This document shows positions 19,983 through 28,924 of a stretch of DNA of 64,000 bases, one piece after another (position 1 is the stretch's first letter; each line of letters opens with the position of its first letter). Position numbers and translations under genes: made by a program. Source of the stretch: Nocardioides sp. Soil774 (GTDB lineage: Bacteria; Actinomycetota; Actinomycetes; Propionibacteriales; Nocardioidaceae). Below the pieces are notes generated by a model that worked only from the letters and a program-made list of their open reading frames with translations, was not told the origin of the DNA and ran no database searches. The stretch is from NCBI RefSeq assembly GCF_001428125.1, contig NZ_LMSM01000008.1, positions 1 through 64,000 on the forward strand, in the 5' to 3' direction.

Positions 19983-22961
19983 TCAGAGCAGGCCGCGGCG
20001 CCGGGCGACGGCGGCGGCCTCGGTGCGCGAGGCCGCGTCGAGCTTGGCGAGGATGTTCGAGACGTGGACCGACACGGTCTTGGTGCTGATGAACAGCTGC
20101 TTGCCGATCTCGCCGTTGCTGCGTCCCTCGGCCACCAGCGCCAGGATCTCGCCCTCGCGCGGGGTGAGCACCGAGGCGGGCGTCCCCGTCGCGGGGGCGG
20201 GCGCCGATCCCTGCGCGAGCAGCTCGGCCAGGAGCGGGGCCGCCTTCATCGCGTGTGCGGCCTCGCGGGCCAGGTCGGCCACCTGCCGGGCGGCGGCCGC
20301 GTCGCCCGCCGCGCGCAGCACGCCGGCCAGGCGCACCCGGACCTGCGCGAGCTCGGGGACGCTGCCGTAGGCGGACGCCGCCTCCTCCGCGGCGCGCCAC
20401 CCCTGGACGAGGTCGTCGCTGGACGGAGGGTCCACCTGCGCCAGCCAGCGCCAGCGCAGGTGCTCCGCGCTGCGGCGCGCCACCCACATCCGGTATTCCG
20501 GGCCCCGGCTGGCGTCGTAGCGGGAGTAGAAGTCGATGACGCGGGCGCCGTCGGCCATCAGCCGCTCCACGTCGGCGCGGGCGGTCTCGCGCTCCTCGGC
20601 GGACTGGTGCCGCGCGGCGGTGGCGAAGGTCCCGACCACCAGCGTCGCGAGGCGCAGCCGGGCCTGGAACCACTCGTGCCACAGCGGCACGACGGCGGCC
20701 ACGACGTCGTCGTACACCTTCAGTGCGGCAGCGGGGTCGTCGGCCGCGGCCGCCCGGAGGATCTCGGCGGTGCCGGCAGTGATGGCGGTGAGGCCGTCGT
20801 CACCCCAGTGCTCGCGCAGCCGCGCGAGGGCGTTGTCGCTGTGCGGGTCGCCGCGCAGGCCGAACTGGATGAAGACCTGGTGCGCGAAGTACATCCACTC
20901 GTAGACCATCGGCGGGTCCTGGCCGCTGACGTCGAGGGTCCACCACGCCTTGCCGAGGCGGCCCTGGTGGGTGAGCGCGACGGCGAGCAGCAGCCGGGCC
21001 TCGGCGGGGTAGGGCGACCAGGCCAGGCCGCCGAGCTCGCTGCGCGCCAGCACCTCGCGGTAGACCTCGCCCGCGGCGTCGAGGTCGCCGCGGTCGTGAT
21101 GCAGCCGGCCGAGGAAGTAGAGGGCGCGCAGCTCCGGCTCGAGCAGGCCGGCCGCGCGGGCCCGGTCGGCCGCGGCGCGCCAGCCCACACCGGGGTCCTC
21201 GCCGCCGGTGGGGTCGAGACCGGCCAGCGTCGTGTGCAGCTCGACCGCCAGGCTCGTCAGGTCGTTGCGCTCGGCCAGCTCGAGCGCCTCCAGCGCCGCG
21301 GCCCGCGCCTCGTCGGCGTGCCAGTTGCCGAGGGTCTCGGCGTGGACGAAGAGCGCCCGGGCCAGCAGCTTGGGCGGGCCGCCGCGCAACAGCTCGACGG
21401 CCCCGGCCGCGGTCTCCCGCGGGGACTCGGTCGTGTCGGTGAGGAGCAGCGCGGACGCCAGCGCCGTCAGCAGCTGGCCGCGGTCGACATCTGAGGCGTC
21501 GGCCGGCATCGCCGCCAGGCGCGAGCGCAGCACCTTCACGGCCTTCGGCACCCTGCCGGCCGCGACCAGGGCCTCCGCGCAGCGGCGTACGAGGGTGAGG
21601 GGGTCGAGGTCGGTGACCTGCGTGCGCGAGGTGTCGATGAGCTCGAGCGCGTCGAGGAAGTGGGTGGCGGCCTCCGAGGGACCGCCGACCGCGAGTGCCT
21701 CCTCGCCGGCCTCGACCGCCGCGCGGATCGCGACCGGGCGGTCGTCGGCGCGACGGGCGTGCTGGGCCAGCTCGGCCGCGGTGCCGACCGCGCGACCCTC
21801 GCCGAGCGCGGAGACGAAGTCGGCGTGGAGGCGCACGCGCTCGCCCGGGAGCAGGTCGTCGTAGACCGCCTCGCCGAGCAGGGCGTGGCGGAAGGCATAG
21901 GTGTCGCCGCGCGACGCAGCCAGCACGTTGGCCTCGACCGCCGTGCGCAGCGCGGCCTCGAGCTCGTGGGGCGCCAGGTCGGAGACGGCGGCGAGCAGGC
22001 CGTGGCTCACCTGCCGTCCCGCCACCGACACGATGCGGACGACCCGACGGGTGACCTCGTCGAGCCGGTCGAGGTGGACCAGCAGCACGTCGGCGAGCTC
22101 ACCCGGCACCTGACCCGTCCACGCGGCGCCGACCAGCTCCTCCACGAAGAAGGGGTTGCCCTCGGCCCGGTCGACGATGGAGACGTACTCCGCCTCCGAC
22201 AGGGTGCCGGGACGCAGCGCCCGCACGAGCTGTCGTACGTCGTCGTCGGCGAGCGGGTCGAGCTGGAGCCGGTCGACCCCGCGCAGCCGCATCCACTCCG
22301 CGACCTGGCGGCGCAGCGGGTGGCGCCGGTGGAGGTCGTCGGCGCGGTAGGAGACGACGAGCGAGACGCCCGGCACGGGGCGGGAGAACAGGAAGCTGAG
22401 CATGTCGCGGGTCGACTCGTCGGCCCAGTGGGCGTCCTCGACCACCACCAGCACGGGAGCCTGCTCGGCGACGGCGGCGAGGAGGTCGCCGAACGCGTCG
22501 TAGACGTTGCCGCGGTCGAGGGCCTGGTCGCCCGACGCGGTCTCGCTGCTGCGGATGCGCCGCCCGGGCTGGAGGCGCGCGAGGGTCGGGTGCTGCTCGA
22601 GCACCCGCGTCGCGACGTCGGGCAGGTCGGCCATCACGCGACCGAGGACCTCCGAGAAGGGGAGGTAGGGCAGGGAGCTGTCGGCGAGGTCGAGGCAGTG
22701 ACCGGCCACGACCTGCCAGCCGGCCTCGAGCGCCTGGTCGCGCAGGGCCATCAGCAGGCGGGTCTTGCCGACACCCGCGTCGCCGCCGACGAGCATCGCG
22801 TGCACGGTGCGGCCGGCCCCGGACGCACGGATGCCGAGCTGGGAGGAGAGCTCCTCCAGCTCGGCATCACGTCCGATGAGATCGGTGGTCCGCAGGCTCG
22901 GCACGGACGACATTGTGTCGTGCCGCTGCGACACCCGTGGGTCGATCGCGGTGCGGGTCAC
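19983..22961 (-). CDS. Large LuxR-family ATPase regulator (LAL type)
   Basis: A 992-residue protein if started at GTG 22961, which forms a GTGA overlap with the upstream microprotein; ATG 22913 (976 residues) is an alternative and neither has a clear ribosome site. The N-terminal AAA/STAND ATPase has Walker A G-G-D-A-G-V-G-K-T-R and Walker B V-L-V-V-V-E-D-A-H-W. A long TPR-like helical middle follows. The last 65 residues are a LuxR helix-turn-helix (L-T-P-R-E-G-E-I-L-A-L-V-A-E-G-R-S-N). Such proteins use ATP hydrolysis and a ligand or partner to switch DNA binding. Target genes are unknown. Confidence 0.92.
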   Translation of the reverse strand: MTRTAIDPRVSQRHDTMSSVPSLRTTDLIGRDAELEELSSQLGIRASGAGRTVHAMLVGGDAGVGKTRLLMALRDQALEAGWQVVAGHCLDLADSSLPYLPFSEVLGRVMADLPDVATRVLEQHPTLARLQPGRRIRSSETASGDQALDRGNVYDAFGDLLAAVAEQAPVLVVVEDAHWADESTRDMLSFLFSRPVPGVSLVVSYRADDLHRRHPLRRQVAEWMRLRGVDRLQLDPLADDDVRQLVRALRPGTLSEAEYVSIVDRAEGNPFFVEELVGAAWTGQVPGELADVLLVHLDRLDEVTRRVVRIVSVAGRQVSHGLLAAVSDLAPHELEAALRTAVEANVLAASRGDTYAFRHALLGEAVYDDLLPGERVRLHADFVSALGEGRAVGTAAELAQHARRADDRPVAIRAAVEAGEEALAVGGPSEAATHFLDALELIDTSRTQVTDLDPLTLVRRCAEALVAAGRVPKAVKVLRSRLAAMPADASDVDRGQLLTALASALLLTDTTESPRETAAGAVELLRGGPPKLLARALFVHAETLGNWHADEARAAALEALELAERNDLTSLAVELHTTLAGLDPTGGEDPGVGWRAAADRARAAGLLEPELRALYFLGRLHHDRGDLDAAGEVYREVLARSELGGLAWSPYPAEARLLLAVALTHQGRLGKAWWTLDVSGQDPPMVYEWMYFAHQVFIQFGLRGDPHSDNALARLREHWGDDGLTAITAGTAEILRAAAADDPAAALKVYDDVVAAVVPLWHEWFQARLRLATLVVGTFATAARHQSAEERETARADVERLMADGARVIDFYSRYDASRGPEYRMWVARRSAEHLRWRWLAQVDPPSSDDLVQGWRAAEEAASAYGSVPELAQVRVRLAGVLRAAGDAAAARQVADLAREAAHAMKAAPLLAELLAQGSAPAPATGTPASVLTPREGEILALVAEGRSNGEIGKQLFISTKTVSVHVSNILAKLDAASRTEAAAVARRRGLL

Positions 22962-23074
22962 TCGCCGGTGTCGTCGGTGCGGACGCGGGTCCAGCGGCGG
23001 GTCCCGTAGTCCTGGCGCACCTTGTCCTGCCGGTAGGCGATCTCGGCGCCGATGAAGCTGTCGGTGGTGAACAT
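22958..23074 (-). CDS. 38-residue microprotein upstream of the LuxR ATPase
   Basis: ATG 23074 is preceded by a strong purine-rich ribosome site (AGGAAGAGGAGAAGG). It encodes 38 residues: MFTTDSFIGAEIAYRQ, then a basic middle, ending T-D-D-T-G-E. The stop TGA overlaps a GTG start of the LuxR ATPase. The first half can form an amphipathic helix. It resembles the 31-residue protein at 51260-51355 (shared M-[FY]...D-S-F-x3-E-[IL]-x2-R). No function is known. Strong ribosome site, start-stop overlap and resemblance to another tiny gene make it real. Confidence 0.75.
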   Translation of the reverse strand: MFTTDSFIGAEIAYRQDKVRQDYGTRRWTRVRTDDTGE

Positions 23075-23203
23075 GGCCTTCTCCTCTTCCTCACGGCCCG
23101 TCGGTGGACCGTGGGTCGAGAGTCCGTCCGTGAGGTAGGGCCGGACATCGGGCGGGTGCCCTAGTCGTGGGCCCCTGCTACCTCAGATCCGGCGGGCAGC
23201 GGA

Positions 23204-24379
23204 CTATCGCGAGACGGCCGGGCGGCCGCCCTGCCAGACGCCGGCCACGAGCGGCACGCCGGGGCGATAGGCGAGGTGGAGGTACGACGGCGCGTCGAGG
23301 AGCACGAGGTCGGCCGCCTTGCCGGGGGCGATGACCCCGACGTCGTCCCGGTCGAGCGCCGCTGCACCCATCGCGGTCGCGGCGTGCAGCGCCTCGGCCG
23401 GGCTCATCCGCATCTCGCGCACGGCGAGAGCGACGCACAACGCCATCGACGAGGTGAAGCACGAACCCGGGTTGCAGTCGCTGGCGAGCGCGATCCTGAC
23501 GCCGGCGTCGAGCAGCCCCCGGGCGTCGGGGTAGGGCTGGCGGGTGGAGAACTCCACGCCGGGCAGCAGGGTCGCGATGGTGCCTGAGTCGCTGAGCGAC
23601 TCAACGTCCAGCGGGCTCAGGTAGGTGCAGTGGTCGACCGCCACGAGGCCGAGCTCGCAAGCGAGCCGCACGCCGCCGCCGTAGGTCAGCTGGTTGGCGT
23701 GGAGGCGGCCGCGCAGCCCGACGTCGGACCCCGCCGCCAGGATGGCGCGAGCCTGGTCGACGTCGAAGGCGCCGTCCTCGCAGAACACGTCGATCCACCG
23801 GGCGTGCGGCGCCGCGGCCGCGAGCATCGGGCCGGTGACGAGGTCGACGTACGCCTCGGGCGTGGTGTCGGCAGGCACGACGTGGGCACCGAGGAACGTG
23901 GTCTCGTCGGTGAACTGGCGCGCCACCGCGAGGCTTCGTGCCTCGTCGTGGACCGAGAGGCCGTAGCCGCTCTTGATCTCGACCGTCGTGGTGCCCTGGG
24001 CGCGCATCTCCGCGACGAGGCGGGCGACGTGGGAGGTGAGCTGCTCGTCGGTCGCGGCGCGGGTCCTCGCGACGGTGGTGCGGATGCCACCGGCGGAGTA
24101 GGGCTCACCGGTCATCCGCGCCTCGAACTCCGCGGACCGGTCACCGGCGAAGACGAGGTGGCTGTGGGAGTCGACGAAGCCCGGGACGACGGCGCGTCCG
24201 CCCGCGTCGACCTGCACGTCGGCGTCGGGGGCCTCGGCCGCAGGGCCCACCCAGGCGATCCGGCTGCCCTCGACGACGACGGCGGCGTCCACGACGAGCC
24301 CGAGGAGCCCGCCCTGCTCGGCGCGGGCGGGGTCGTTGGTCACCAGCTCGCCGATGCCGGTGATGACGGTGGTGCTCAT
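23204..24379 (-). CDS. hutI: Imidazolonepropionase HutI
   Basis: A 391-residue amidohydrolase that opens the imidazolone ring of imidazolonepropionate to give N-formimino-L-glutamate, the third step of histidine breakdown. Seen: metal site [10 protein letters not shown], substrate loop E-I-K-S-G-Y-G-L, later His in G-A-H-V-V-P and V-D-H-C-T-Y. Its ATG overlaps the hutF stop (ATGA). It is the last gene of the M20-hutF-hutI block, whose likely operator lies at 26937. Full length for the family. Confidence 0.95.
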   Translation of the reverse strand: MSTTVITGIGELVTNDPARAEQGGLLGLVVDAAVVVEGSRIAWVGPAAEAPDADVQVDAGGRAVVPGFVDSHSHLVFAGDRSAEFEARMTGEPYSAGGIRTTVARTRAATDEQLTSHVARLVAEMRAQGTTTVEIKSGYGLSVHDEARSLAVARQFTDETTFLGAHVVPADTTPEAYVDLVTGPMLAAAAPHARWIDVFCEDGAFDVDQARAILAAGSDVGLRGRLHANQLTYGGGVRLACELGLVAVDHCTYLSPLDVESLSDSGTIATLLPGVEFSTRQPYPDARGLLDAGVRIALASDCNPGSCFTSSMALCVALAVREMRMSPAEALHAATAMGAAALDRDDVGVIAPGKAADLVLLDAPSYLHLAYRPGVPLVAGVWQGGRPAVSR

Positions 24380-25680
24380 GTCCAGATCCTCCCGATCGCC
24401 TCGTCGAGCTCGCGCCCGATCGCGCCCCGGTCGCCCTCCTCGACGACCCACCGCCCGTCCGCCATCACCCGGCGTACGTCCTCGGCCGCAGCGGCGAAGA
24501 CGACCGCGTTCTCGTCACGGCCCGCGCCCCCAGTGCGCACCGAGGCGGGGTCGAGGACGACCAGGTCGGCCCGCCGACCGACAGCGATGGCCCCGGCATC
24601 GGCCCAACCGAGCGAGGCGTGCCCGGTCACGGTGGCGGCGTCGAGGAGCTCGGCGGCGCTCCAGTGGCCGCGCTGCTGGGTGGCGAGCCGCTCGTCGAGC
24701 TCGACGGCACGCATCTCCTCGAAGGGGTCGATGACCGCGTGGCTGTCGGAGCCGAGCGTCAGTCGCGCCCCCGCGTCGTGCAGGCGCCGCGACGGCCCGA
24801 TCCCGTCGCCGAGGTCGCGCTCGGTGGTCGGGCAGAACGACACGTGGGCGCGCGCTCCGCCGATGACCGAGATGTCGTCGTCGCCCAGGTGGGTCGCGTG
24901 GACCAGCGAGGTGCGCTCGCCCAGGAGGCCGTGGTCGGCGAGCAGCCGCGCGGGCGTGACGCCGTAGGCCTCGAGGCAGCCCTCGTTCTCGGCGACCTGC
25001 TCGGAGAGGTGGGCGTGGAAGGGACGGTCGCCGACGGCCGCGGCCACGGCGCCGAGGTCGGACGCGGGCACCGCGCGCACCGAGTGCACGGCCGCACCGC
25101 TGCAGGCCTGGGGGGCCCCGCGGAAGCCGTCGAGCCGAGCCGCCCAGGCGTCGACCGACCCGTCGCTGTAGCGCACCTGCGCCCCCTCCGGCGCCGCGCC
25201 GAAGCCGGCGGAGAGGTAGAGGGTGTCGAGCAGCGTGATGCGGATCCCCGCCTGCCGCGCGGCCTCCACGAGCACCTCGCCCATCTCGTGCGGGTCGTCG
25301 TAGGGCGTCCCGTCGGGCTGGTGGTGGAGGTAGTGGAACTCGCCGACGCAGGTGATGCCGGCGGCCGCCATCTCGCGGTACGTCGCCCGCGCGAGGGCGA
25401 GGTAGGCGTCGGGGTCGAGCCGCGCGGCGACGTCGTACATCTGCCTCCGCCAGGTCCAGAACGTCCCGCGGCCGCGCTGGGTGCGTCCGCGCAGGGCCCG
25501 GTGGAAGGCGTGGCTGTGGGTGTTGGCCAGACCGGGCACGACCAGGCCGCGGACCGGGACGGCCCGCTGCGGGTCGGCGTCGGGGGTGACGGAGGCGAAC
25601 CGCCCGCCGTCGACCTCGACCAGCACGTCGTCCGCGAAACGGTCGCCGAGCCACGCCCGCTCGAGGAGGTAGGCCGTCAC
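24376..25680 (-). CDS. hutF: Formimidoylglutamate deiminase HutF
   Basis: A 434-residue metal-dependent amidohydrolase that converts N-formimino-L-glutamate to N-formyl-L-glutamate and ammonia. Motifs: [12 protein letters not shown] near residue 60, the family-typical [10 protein letters not shown], later H-A-H-L-S-E-Q and the metal Asp in L-G-S-D-S-H. GTG 25680 overlaps the stop of the M20 gene (GTGA), which decides the start. Its presence means this organism uses the two-step formylglutamate route rather than direct formiminoglutamase. Confidence 0.94.
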   Translation of the reverse strand: MTAYLLERAWLGDRFADDVLVEVDGGRFASVTPDADPQRAVPVRGLVVPGLANTHSHAFHRALRGRTQRGRGTFWTWRRQMYDVAARLDPDAYLALARATYREMAAAGITCVGEFHYLHHQPDGTPYDDPHEMGEVLVEAARQAGIRITLLDTLYLSAGFGAAPEGAQVRYSDGSVDAWAARLDGFRGAPQACSGAAVHSVRAVPASDLGAVAAAVGDRPFHAHLSEQVAENEGCLEAYGVTPARLLADHGLLGERTSLVHATHLGDDDISVIGGARAHVSFCPTTERDLGDGIGPSRRLHDAGARLTLGSDSHAVIDPFEEMRAVELDERLATQQRGHWSAAELLDAATVTGHASLGWADAGAIAVGRRADLVVLDPASVRTGGAGRDENAVVFAAAAEDVRRVMADGRWVVEEGDRGAIGRELDEAIGRIWT

Positions 25681-26882
25681 CGTGTGAGCTCCTCGAGGAC
25701 GTCGGCCAGTGCCTCGACCCCGGCCAGGCAGTCGGGGGTCTCGGCGTGCTCGTCGGGCGAGTGGGAGACCCCGGTGGGGTTGCGCACGAAGACCATCGCG
25801 GTCGGGACGCCGGCGTCGGACAGGATGCCGGCGTCGTGGCCGGCCTGGGTGGGGATGACCGGCCAGTCGCCGAGGGCGGCGAGGCGGGCGGCGAGGTCGG
25901 CGTCGAAGGCGACCGACCCGGACACCGACTCGGCGGTCACGGTCAGCGAGGTGCCGTCGCGCCCGGCGCGGTCGACGGCCTGCCGCTCGATCGCCTCGAC
26001 CATCTCGGCCAGGGCGTCGTCGGAGGACGCGCGGGCGTCGAGCCAGGCGGTGACCAGCGACGGGACGGCGTTGGTGCCGTTGGGCTCGACCTGGAGCCGG
26101 CCGAAGGTCGCGCGCTGCCCGGCCAGGCGCGCCTGCTTGTTGGCCGCGAGGGCGGTCATCGCGTAGGTCAGCATCGGGTCGTGCCGGTCCTCCATGCGGG
26201 TGGTGCCGGCGTGGTTGGCCTGGCCCGCGAAGTCGAATCGATAGCGCCCGTGCGGCCAGATCTGGCTGGCGAGGCCGACCGCGGTGCCGCGGTCGACGAG
26301 GTCGCGGCCCTGCTCGACGTGGAGCTCGACGAAGGTGCCGACCCCCTCGAGCGAGAGCAGCCCGCCCGCCGGGTCGAGGCCGGCGGCGTGCACGGCGTCG
26401 GCGAGGAAGACCCCGTCGCGGTCGCGCAGCTCGCGCGCCTGCTCCCACGTCGTCGCACCGGTGACCAGCCGCGAGCCCAGGCAGGCGCGGCCGAAGCGCG
26501 AGCCCTCCTCCTCCACGAAGACGGACAGGCCGAGGGGACGCGCCGGGGTGACACCGCGCTCGCGCATCACGTCGACGGCCGCCAGCGCCGACACGACGCC
26601 GAGCGGACCGTCGTACGCCCCACCGTCGAGCACCGAGTCGAGGTGCGAGCCGGTGAGGACGCCGGGCCCGGAGGCCGACGGCGGCGACCACCACGCGACC
26701 TGGTTGCCGATGCCGTCGGTCTCGACGGCGAGCCCGCGCGCCGCGCACGCCTCGGCGAACCACGCACGCAGCTCGGACTCGGCCGAGGTCCAGGGCTGGC
26801 GGAAGTAGCCGCCGGACGACGCGGAGCGTCCCACCGGCGCGAGGTCACGCCACATCTGCTCGAAGTCGTCGATGGCGGACAT
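25677..26882 (-). CDS. M20-family amidohydrolase (allantoate amidohydrolase-like) in the hut block
   Basis: A 401-residue di-zinc enzyme of the allantoate amidohydrolase/N-carbamoyl-amino-acid hydrolase type: G-S-H-L-D-S-V, D-G-P-L-G-V, E-E-E-G-S-R-F, E-L-H-V-E-Q-G, G-Q-A-N-H-A-G-T-T and G-V-S-H-S-P-D-E-H. It is the first gene of a coupled block with hutF and hutI, and no canonical hutG is seen in the window. As in the Streptomyces hut region, where a similar gene sits beside hut genes, it may hydrolyse N-formylglutamate to glutamate and formate. That substrate is inferred from context; no ureide-pathway genes are nearby. Confidence 0.88.
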   Translation of the reverse strand: MSAIDDFEQMWRDLAPVGRSASSGGYFRQPWTSAESELRAWFAEACAARGLAVETDGIGNQVAWWSPPSASGPGVLTGSHLDSVLDGGAYDGPLGVVSALAAVDVMRERGVTPARPLGLSVFVEEEGSRFGRACLGSRLVTGATTWEQARELRDRDGVFLADAVHAAGLDPAGGLLSLEGVGTFVELHVEQGRDLVDRGTAVGLASQIWPHGRYRFDFAGQANHAGTTRMEDRHDPMLTYAMTALAANKQARLAGQRATFGRLQVEPNGTNAVPSLVTAWLDARASSDDALAEMVEAIERQAVDRAGRDGTSLTVTAESVSGSVAFDADLAARLAALGDWPVIPTQAGHDAGILSDAGVPTAMVFVRNPTGVSHSPDEHAETPDCLAGVEALADVLEELTR

Positions 26883-26936
26883 GCGTCCAGTCCACCGGGA
26901 TCGTCGGGGCCGGTCAACGAGCGACCCCGGCAAGTC

Positions 26937-26952
26937 GTCTCGGATCCCAGAC
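26937..26952. promoter_or_regulatory. Palindromic operator GTCT-N-GGATCC-N-AGAC upstream of the M20-hutF-hutI block
   Basis: The 16-base site GTCTCGGATCCCAGAC is a palindrome except for its two variable positions. It lies 54 bases upstream of the M20 gene start and 26 bases upstream of the divergent nitroreductase start. The identical sequence occurs at 38990-39005 upstream of hutH and I found no other copy. The shared placement marks it as the probable binding site of the hut regulator. Confidence 0.8.
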
Positions 26953-26978
26953 CGCTCCGGGTGCCCGATGATGGGTCC

Positions 26979-27593
26979 ATGGAGTTCCGCGAGGTCGTAC
27001 GCCGTCGCCGCATGGTCCGCCGCTACGCCGACGCCCCGGTCGACCCGCAGGTCGTGGACCGCATGCTGGCGCACGCCCAGCGCGCGCCCAACGCCGGCTT
27101 CAGCCAGGGCTGGGCGTTCCTGGTGCTCGACACCCCGGACGACGTCGCGCTCTTCTGGAGCACGACCGGGGCCGACCCCGACGTGCACAACGCCTGGCTG
27201 GACGGGATGCGCACCGCACCCGTCGTGATCGTGCCGCTGGCCTGCAAGGACGCCTACCTCGACCGCTACGCCGAGCCGGACAAGGGCTGGACCGACCGCA
27301 GCGAGGGCCGGTGGCCGGTGCCCTACTGGTGGGTCGACGCCGGGATGGCCGCGCTGCTGATCCTCCAGACCGCCGTCGACGAGGGGCTCGGCGCCTGCTT
27401 CTTCGGGATCCAGGAGGAGCACCTCCCCACCTTCCGCGACGCCTTCGGCATCCCCGACGACCACGCGCCGGTCGGCGCGATCACCGTCGGGCACCGCCTC
27501 GCCGACACCGGCCCCGCGGGCTCGCCGGCGCGTCGCGGGCGACGTACGAATCTGGTCCACCGCGGACGCTGGGGCACTACGGTCACCCCATGA
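26979..27593 (+). CDS. Nitroreductase-family protein
   Basis: A 204-residue flavoprotein. MEFREVVRRRRMVRRYADAP is the typical N-terminal R-R-S-x-R-x-[YF] FMN-binding start, and A-P-N-A-G-F-S-Q-G-W gives the second contact. The C-terminal half has G-L-G-A-C-F-F-G. The family uses FMN and NAD(P)H to reduce nitro compounds, quinones or other acceptors; this one is unassigned. Start ATG 26979 lies 26 bases after the shared hut-type operator, so it may be co-regulated with the divergent hut block. Its stop overlaps the next gene (ATGA). Confidence 0.85.
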   Translation: MEFREVVRRRRMVRRYADAPVDPQVVDRMLAHAQRAPNAGFSQGWAFLVLDTPDDVALFWSTTGADPDVHNAWLDGMRTAPVVIVPLACKDAYLDRYAEPDKGWTDRSEGRWPVPYWWVDAGMAALLILQTAVDEGLGACFFGIQEEHLPTFRDAFGIPDDHAPVGAITVGHRLADTGPAGSPARRGRRTNLVHRGRWGTTVTP

Positions 27594-28924
27594 CCGACCG
27601 CGTGGTGAGCGCCCTGCAGGCCCTCGTCCGCATCCCGACCGTCTCCGACCGCGACCCCGACCGCGTCGACACCGACGCCTTCGACCGGCTGCTGGTCGAG
27701 CTGGCTGCCCAGTTCCCGCTGCTCCACGCGCGCCTCGACCTGACCCGCGTCGGGAGCCACGGCCTGCTGCTGCACTGGGCCGGCGCGAGCGCGGCGAAGC
27801 CGGTCGTGCTCATGGCCCACCTCGACGTCGTGCCGGTCGACACCGAGGCACCGTGGCAGCACGACCCCTTCGGCGGCGAGATCCACGAATCGTCCACCGG
27901 GCCGGCGATCTGGGGCCGCGGCACCCTCGACGACAAGGGCTGCGTCGCCGCGATCTGCGACGCCGTCGAGTCGCTCCTCGAGGCCGGGCACACCCCTTCC
28001 CAGGACGTCTGGCTGTCCTTCGGCTGCGACGAGGAGGTCAGCGGCACCGCCGCCCCCGAGGCCGTCGCCGTGCTGCGCGAGCGCGGGGTCACGCCGTGGC
28101 TGGTCCTCGACGAGGGCGGTGCGATCGCGGGCGGCGCCTTCCCCGGCGTCCAGGCACCGCTGGGTGTCATCGGCGTGACGGAGAAGGGCACGACCTCCCT
28201 CGAGCTGGTCGCCGAGGGACGAGGCGGTCACGCCTCCACCCCGGCGCGCAACGGGCCCACGGCCCGCATCGCGCGCGCGATCCTGCGCGTCGAGAAGGCG
28301 CCGTTCCCCGCCTCCGCGCCCGCGCCGACCCTCGAGCTCCTGCGCCGGCTCGCACCCCACGTGCCGCTCCCGCTGCGCCCGCTGCTCGGCCGCGCCGACA
28401 AGGTGGCGCCCGTCGTCACCCGGGCGCTGGTCGCCGCCGGGCCCGAGGCCGCCGCCATGACCCGTACGACGGTCGCGGCCACCACCCTCAGCGGGTCGCC
28501 GGCCATCAACGTGATCGCCTCGACGGCGAGGGCCGGGCTCAACGTCCGCGTGATGGTCGGCGACACGGTGGCCGGCGTGGTCGAGCACATCCGCAGGGCC
28601 GTCGCCGACGACTCGATCCGCATCGACGTCATCGAGGCCGGCGAGCCGTCACCGGTGTCGCCGATGGACGAGCCGTTCGAGCTCCTCGAGGTGTGCATCG
28701 GCGAGGTCTTCCCCGAGGCCGTCGCCACGCCCTACGTGATGATGGCCGCCACCGACTCGCGCCACTTCACCGCGATCAGCGGGCACGTCTACCGCTTCGC
28801 CCCCTTCCGGATGACCAAGGCGCAGCGCCAGGCCATCCACTCCTACGACGAGCACCTCGGTGTCGCCGACCTGGTCGACGGCGCCCGGTGGTACGAGCTG
28901 TTGATCGAGAGGCTTCCGCGATGA
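27590..28924 (+). CDS. M20-family zinc dipeptidase/carboxypeptidase
   Basis: A 444-residue peptidase: V-L-M-A-H-L-D-V-V-P (first zinc His/Asp), W-G-R-G-T-L-D-D-K-G (bridging Asp), C-D-E-E-V-S-G (catalytic Glu plus metal Glu), R-G-G-H-A-S-T-P in the lid domain and D-S-R-H-F near the C-terminus. It resembles the CPS1/PM20D1 type of M20 enzymes acting on dipeptides or N-acyl amino acids. No signal peptide. Coupled by ATGA overlaps to the nitroreductase before it and the MFS transporter after it. Confidence 0.9.
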   Translation: MTDRVVSALQALVRIPTVSDRDPDRVDTDAFDRLLVELAAQFPLLHARLDLTRVGSHGLLLHWAGASAAKPVVLMAHLDVVPVDTEAPWQHDPFGGEIHESSTGPAIWGRGTLDDKGCVAAICDAVESLLEAGHTPSQDVWLSFGCDEEVSGTAAPEAVAVLRERGVTPWLVLDEGGAIAGGAFPGVQAPLGVIGVTEKGTTSLELVAEGRGGHASTPARNGPTARIARAILRVEKAPFPASAPAPTLELLRRLAPHVPLPLRPLLGRADKVAPVVTRALVAAGPEAAAMTRTTVAATTLSGSPAINVIASTARAGLNVRVMVGDTVAGVVEHIRRAVADDSIRIDVIEAGEPSPVSPMDEPFELLEVCIGEVFPEAVATPYVMMAATDSRHFTAISGHVYRFAPFRMTKAQRQAIHSYDEHLGVADLVDGARWYELLIERLPR

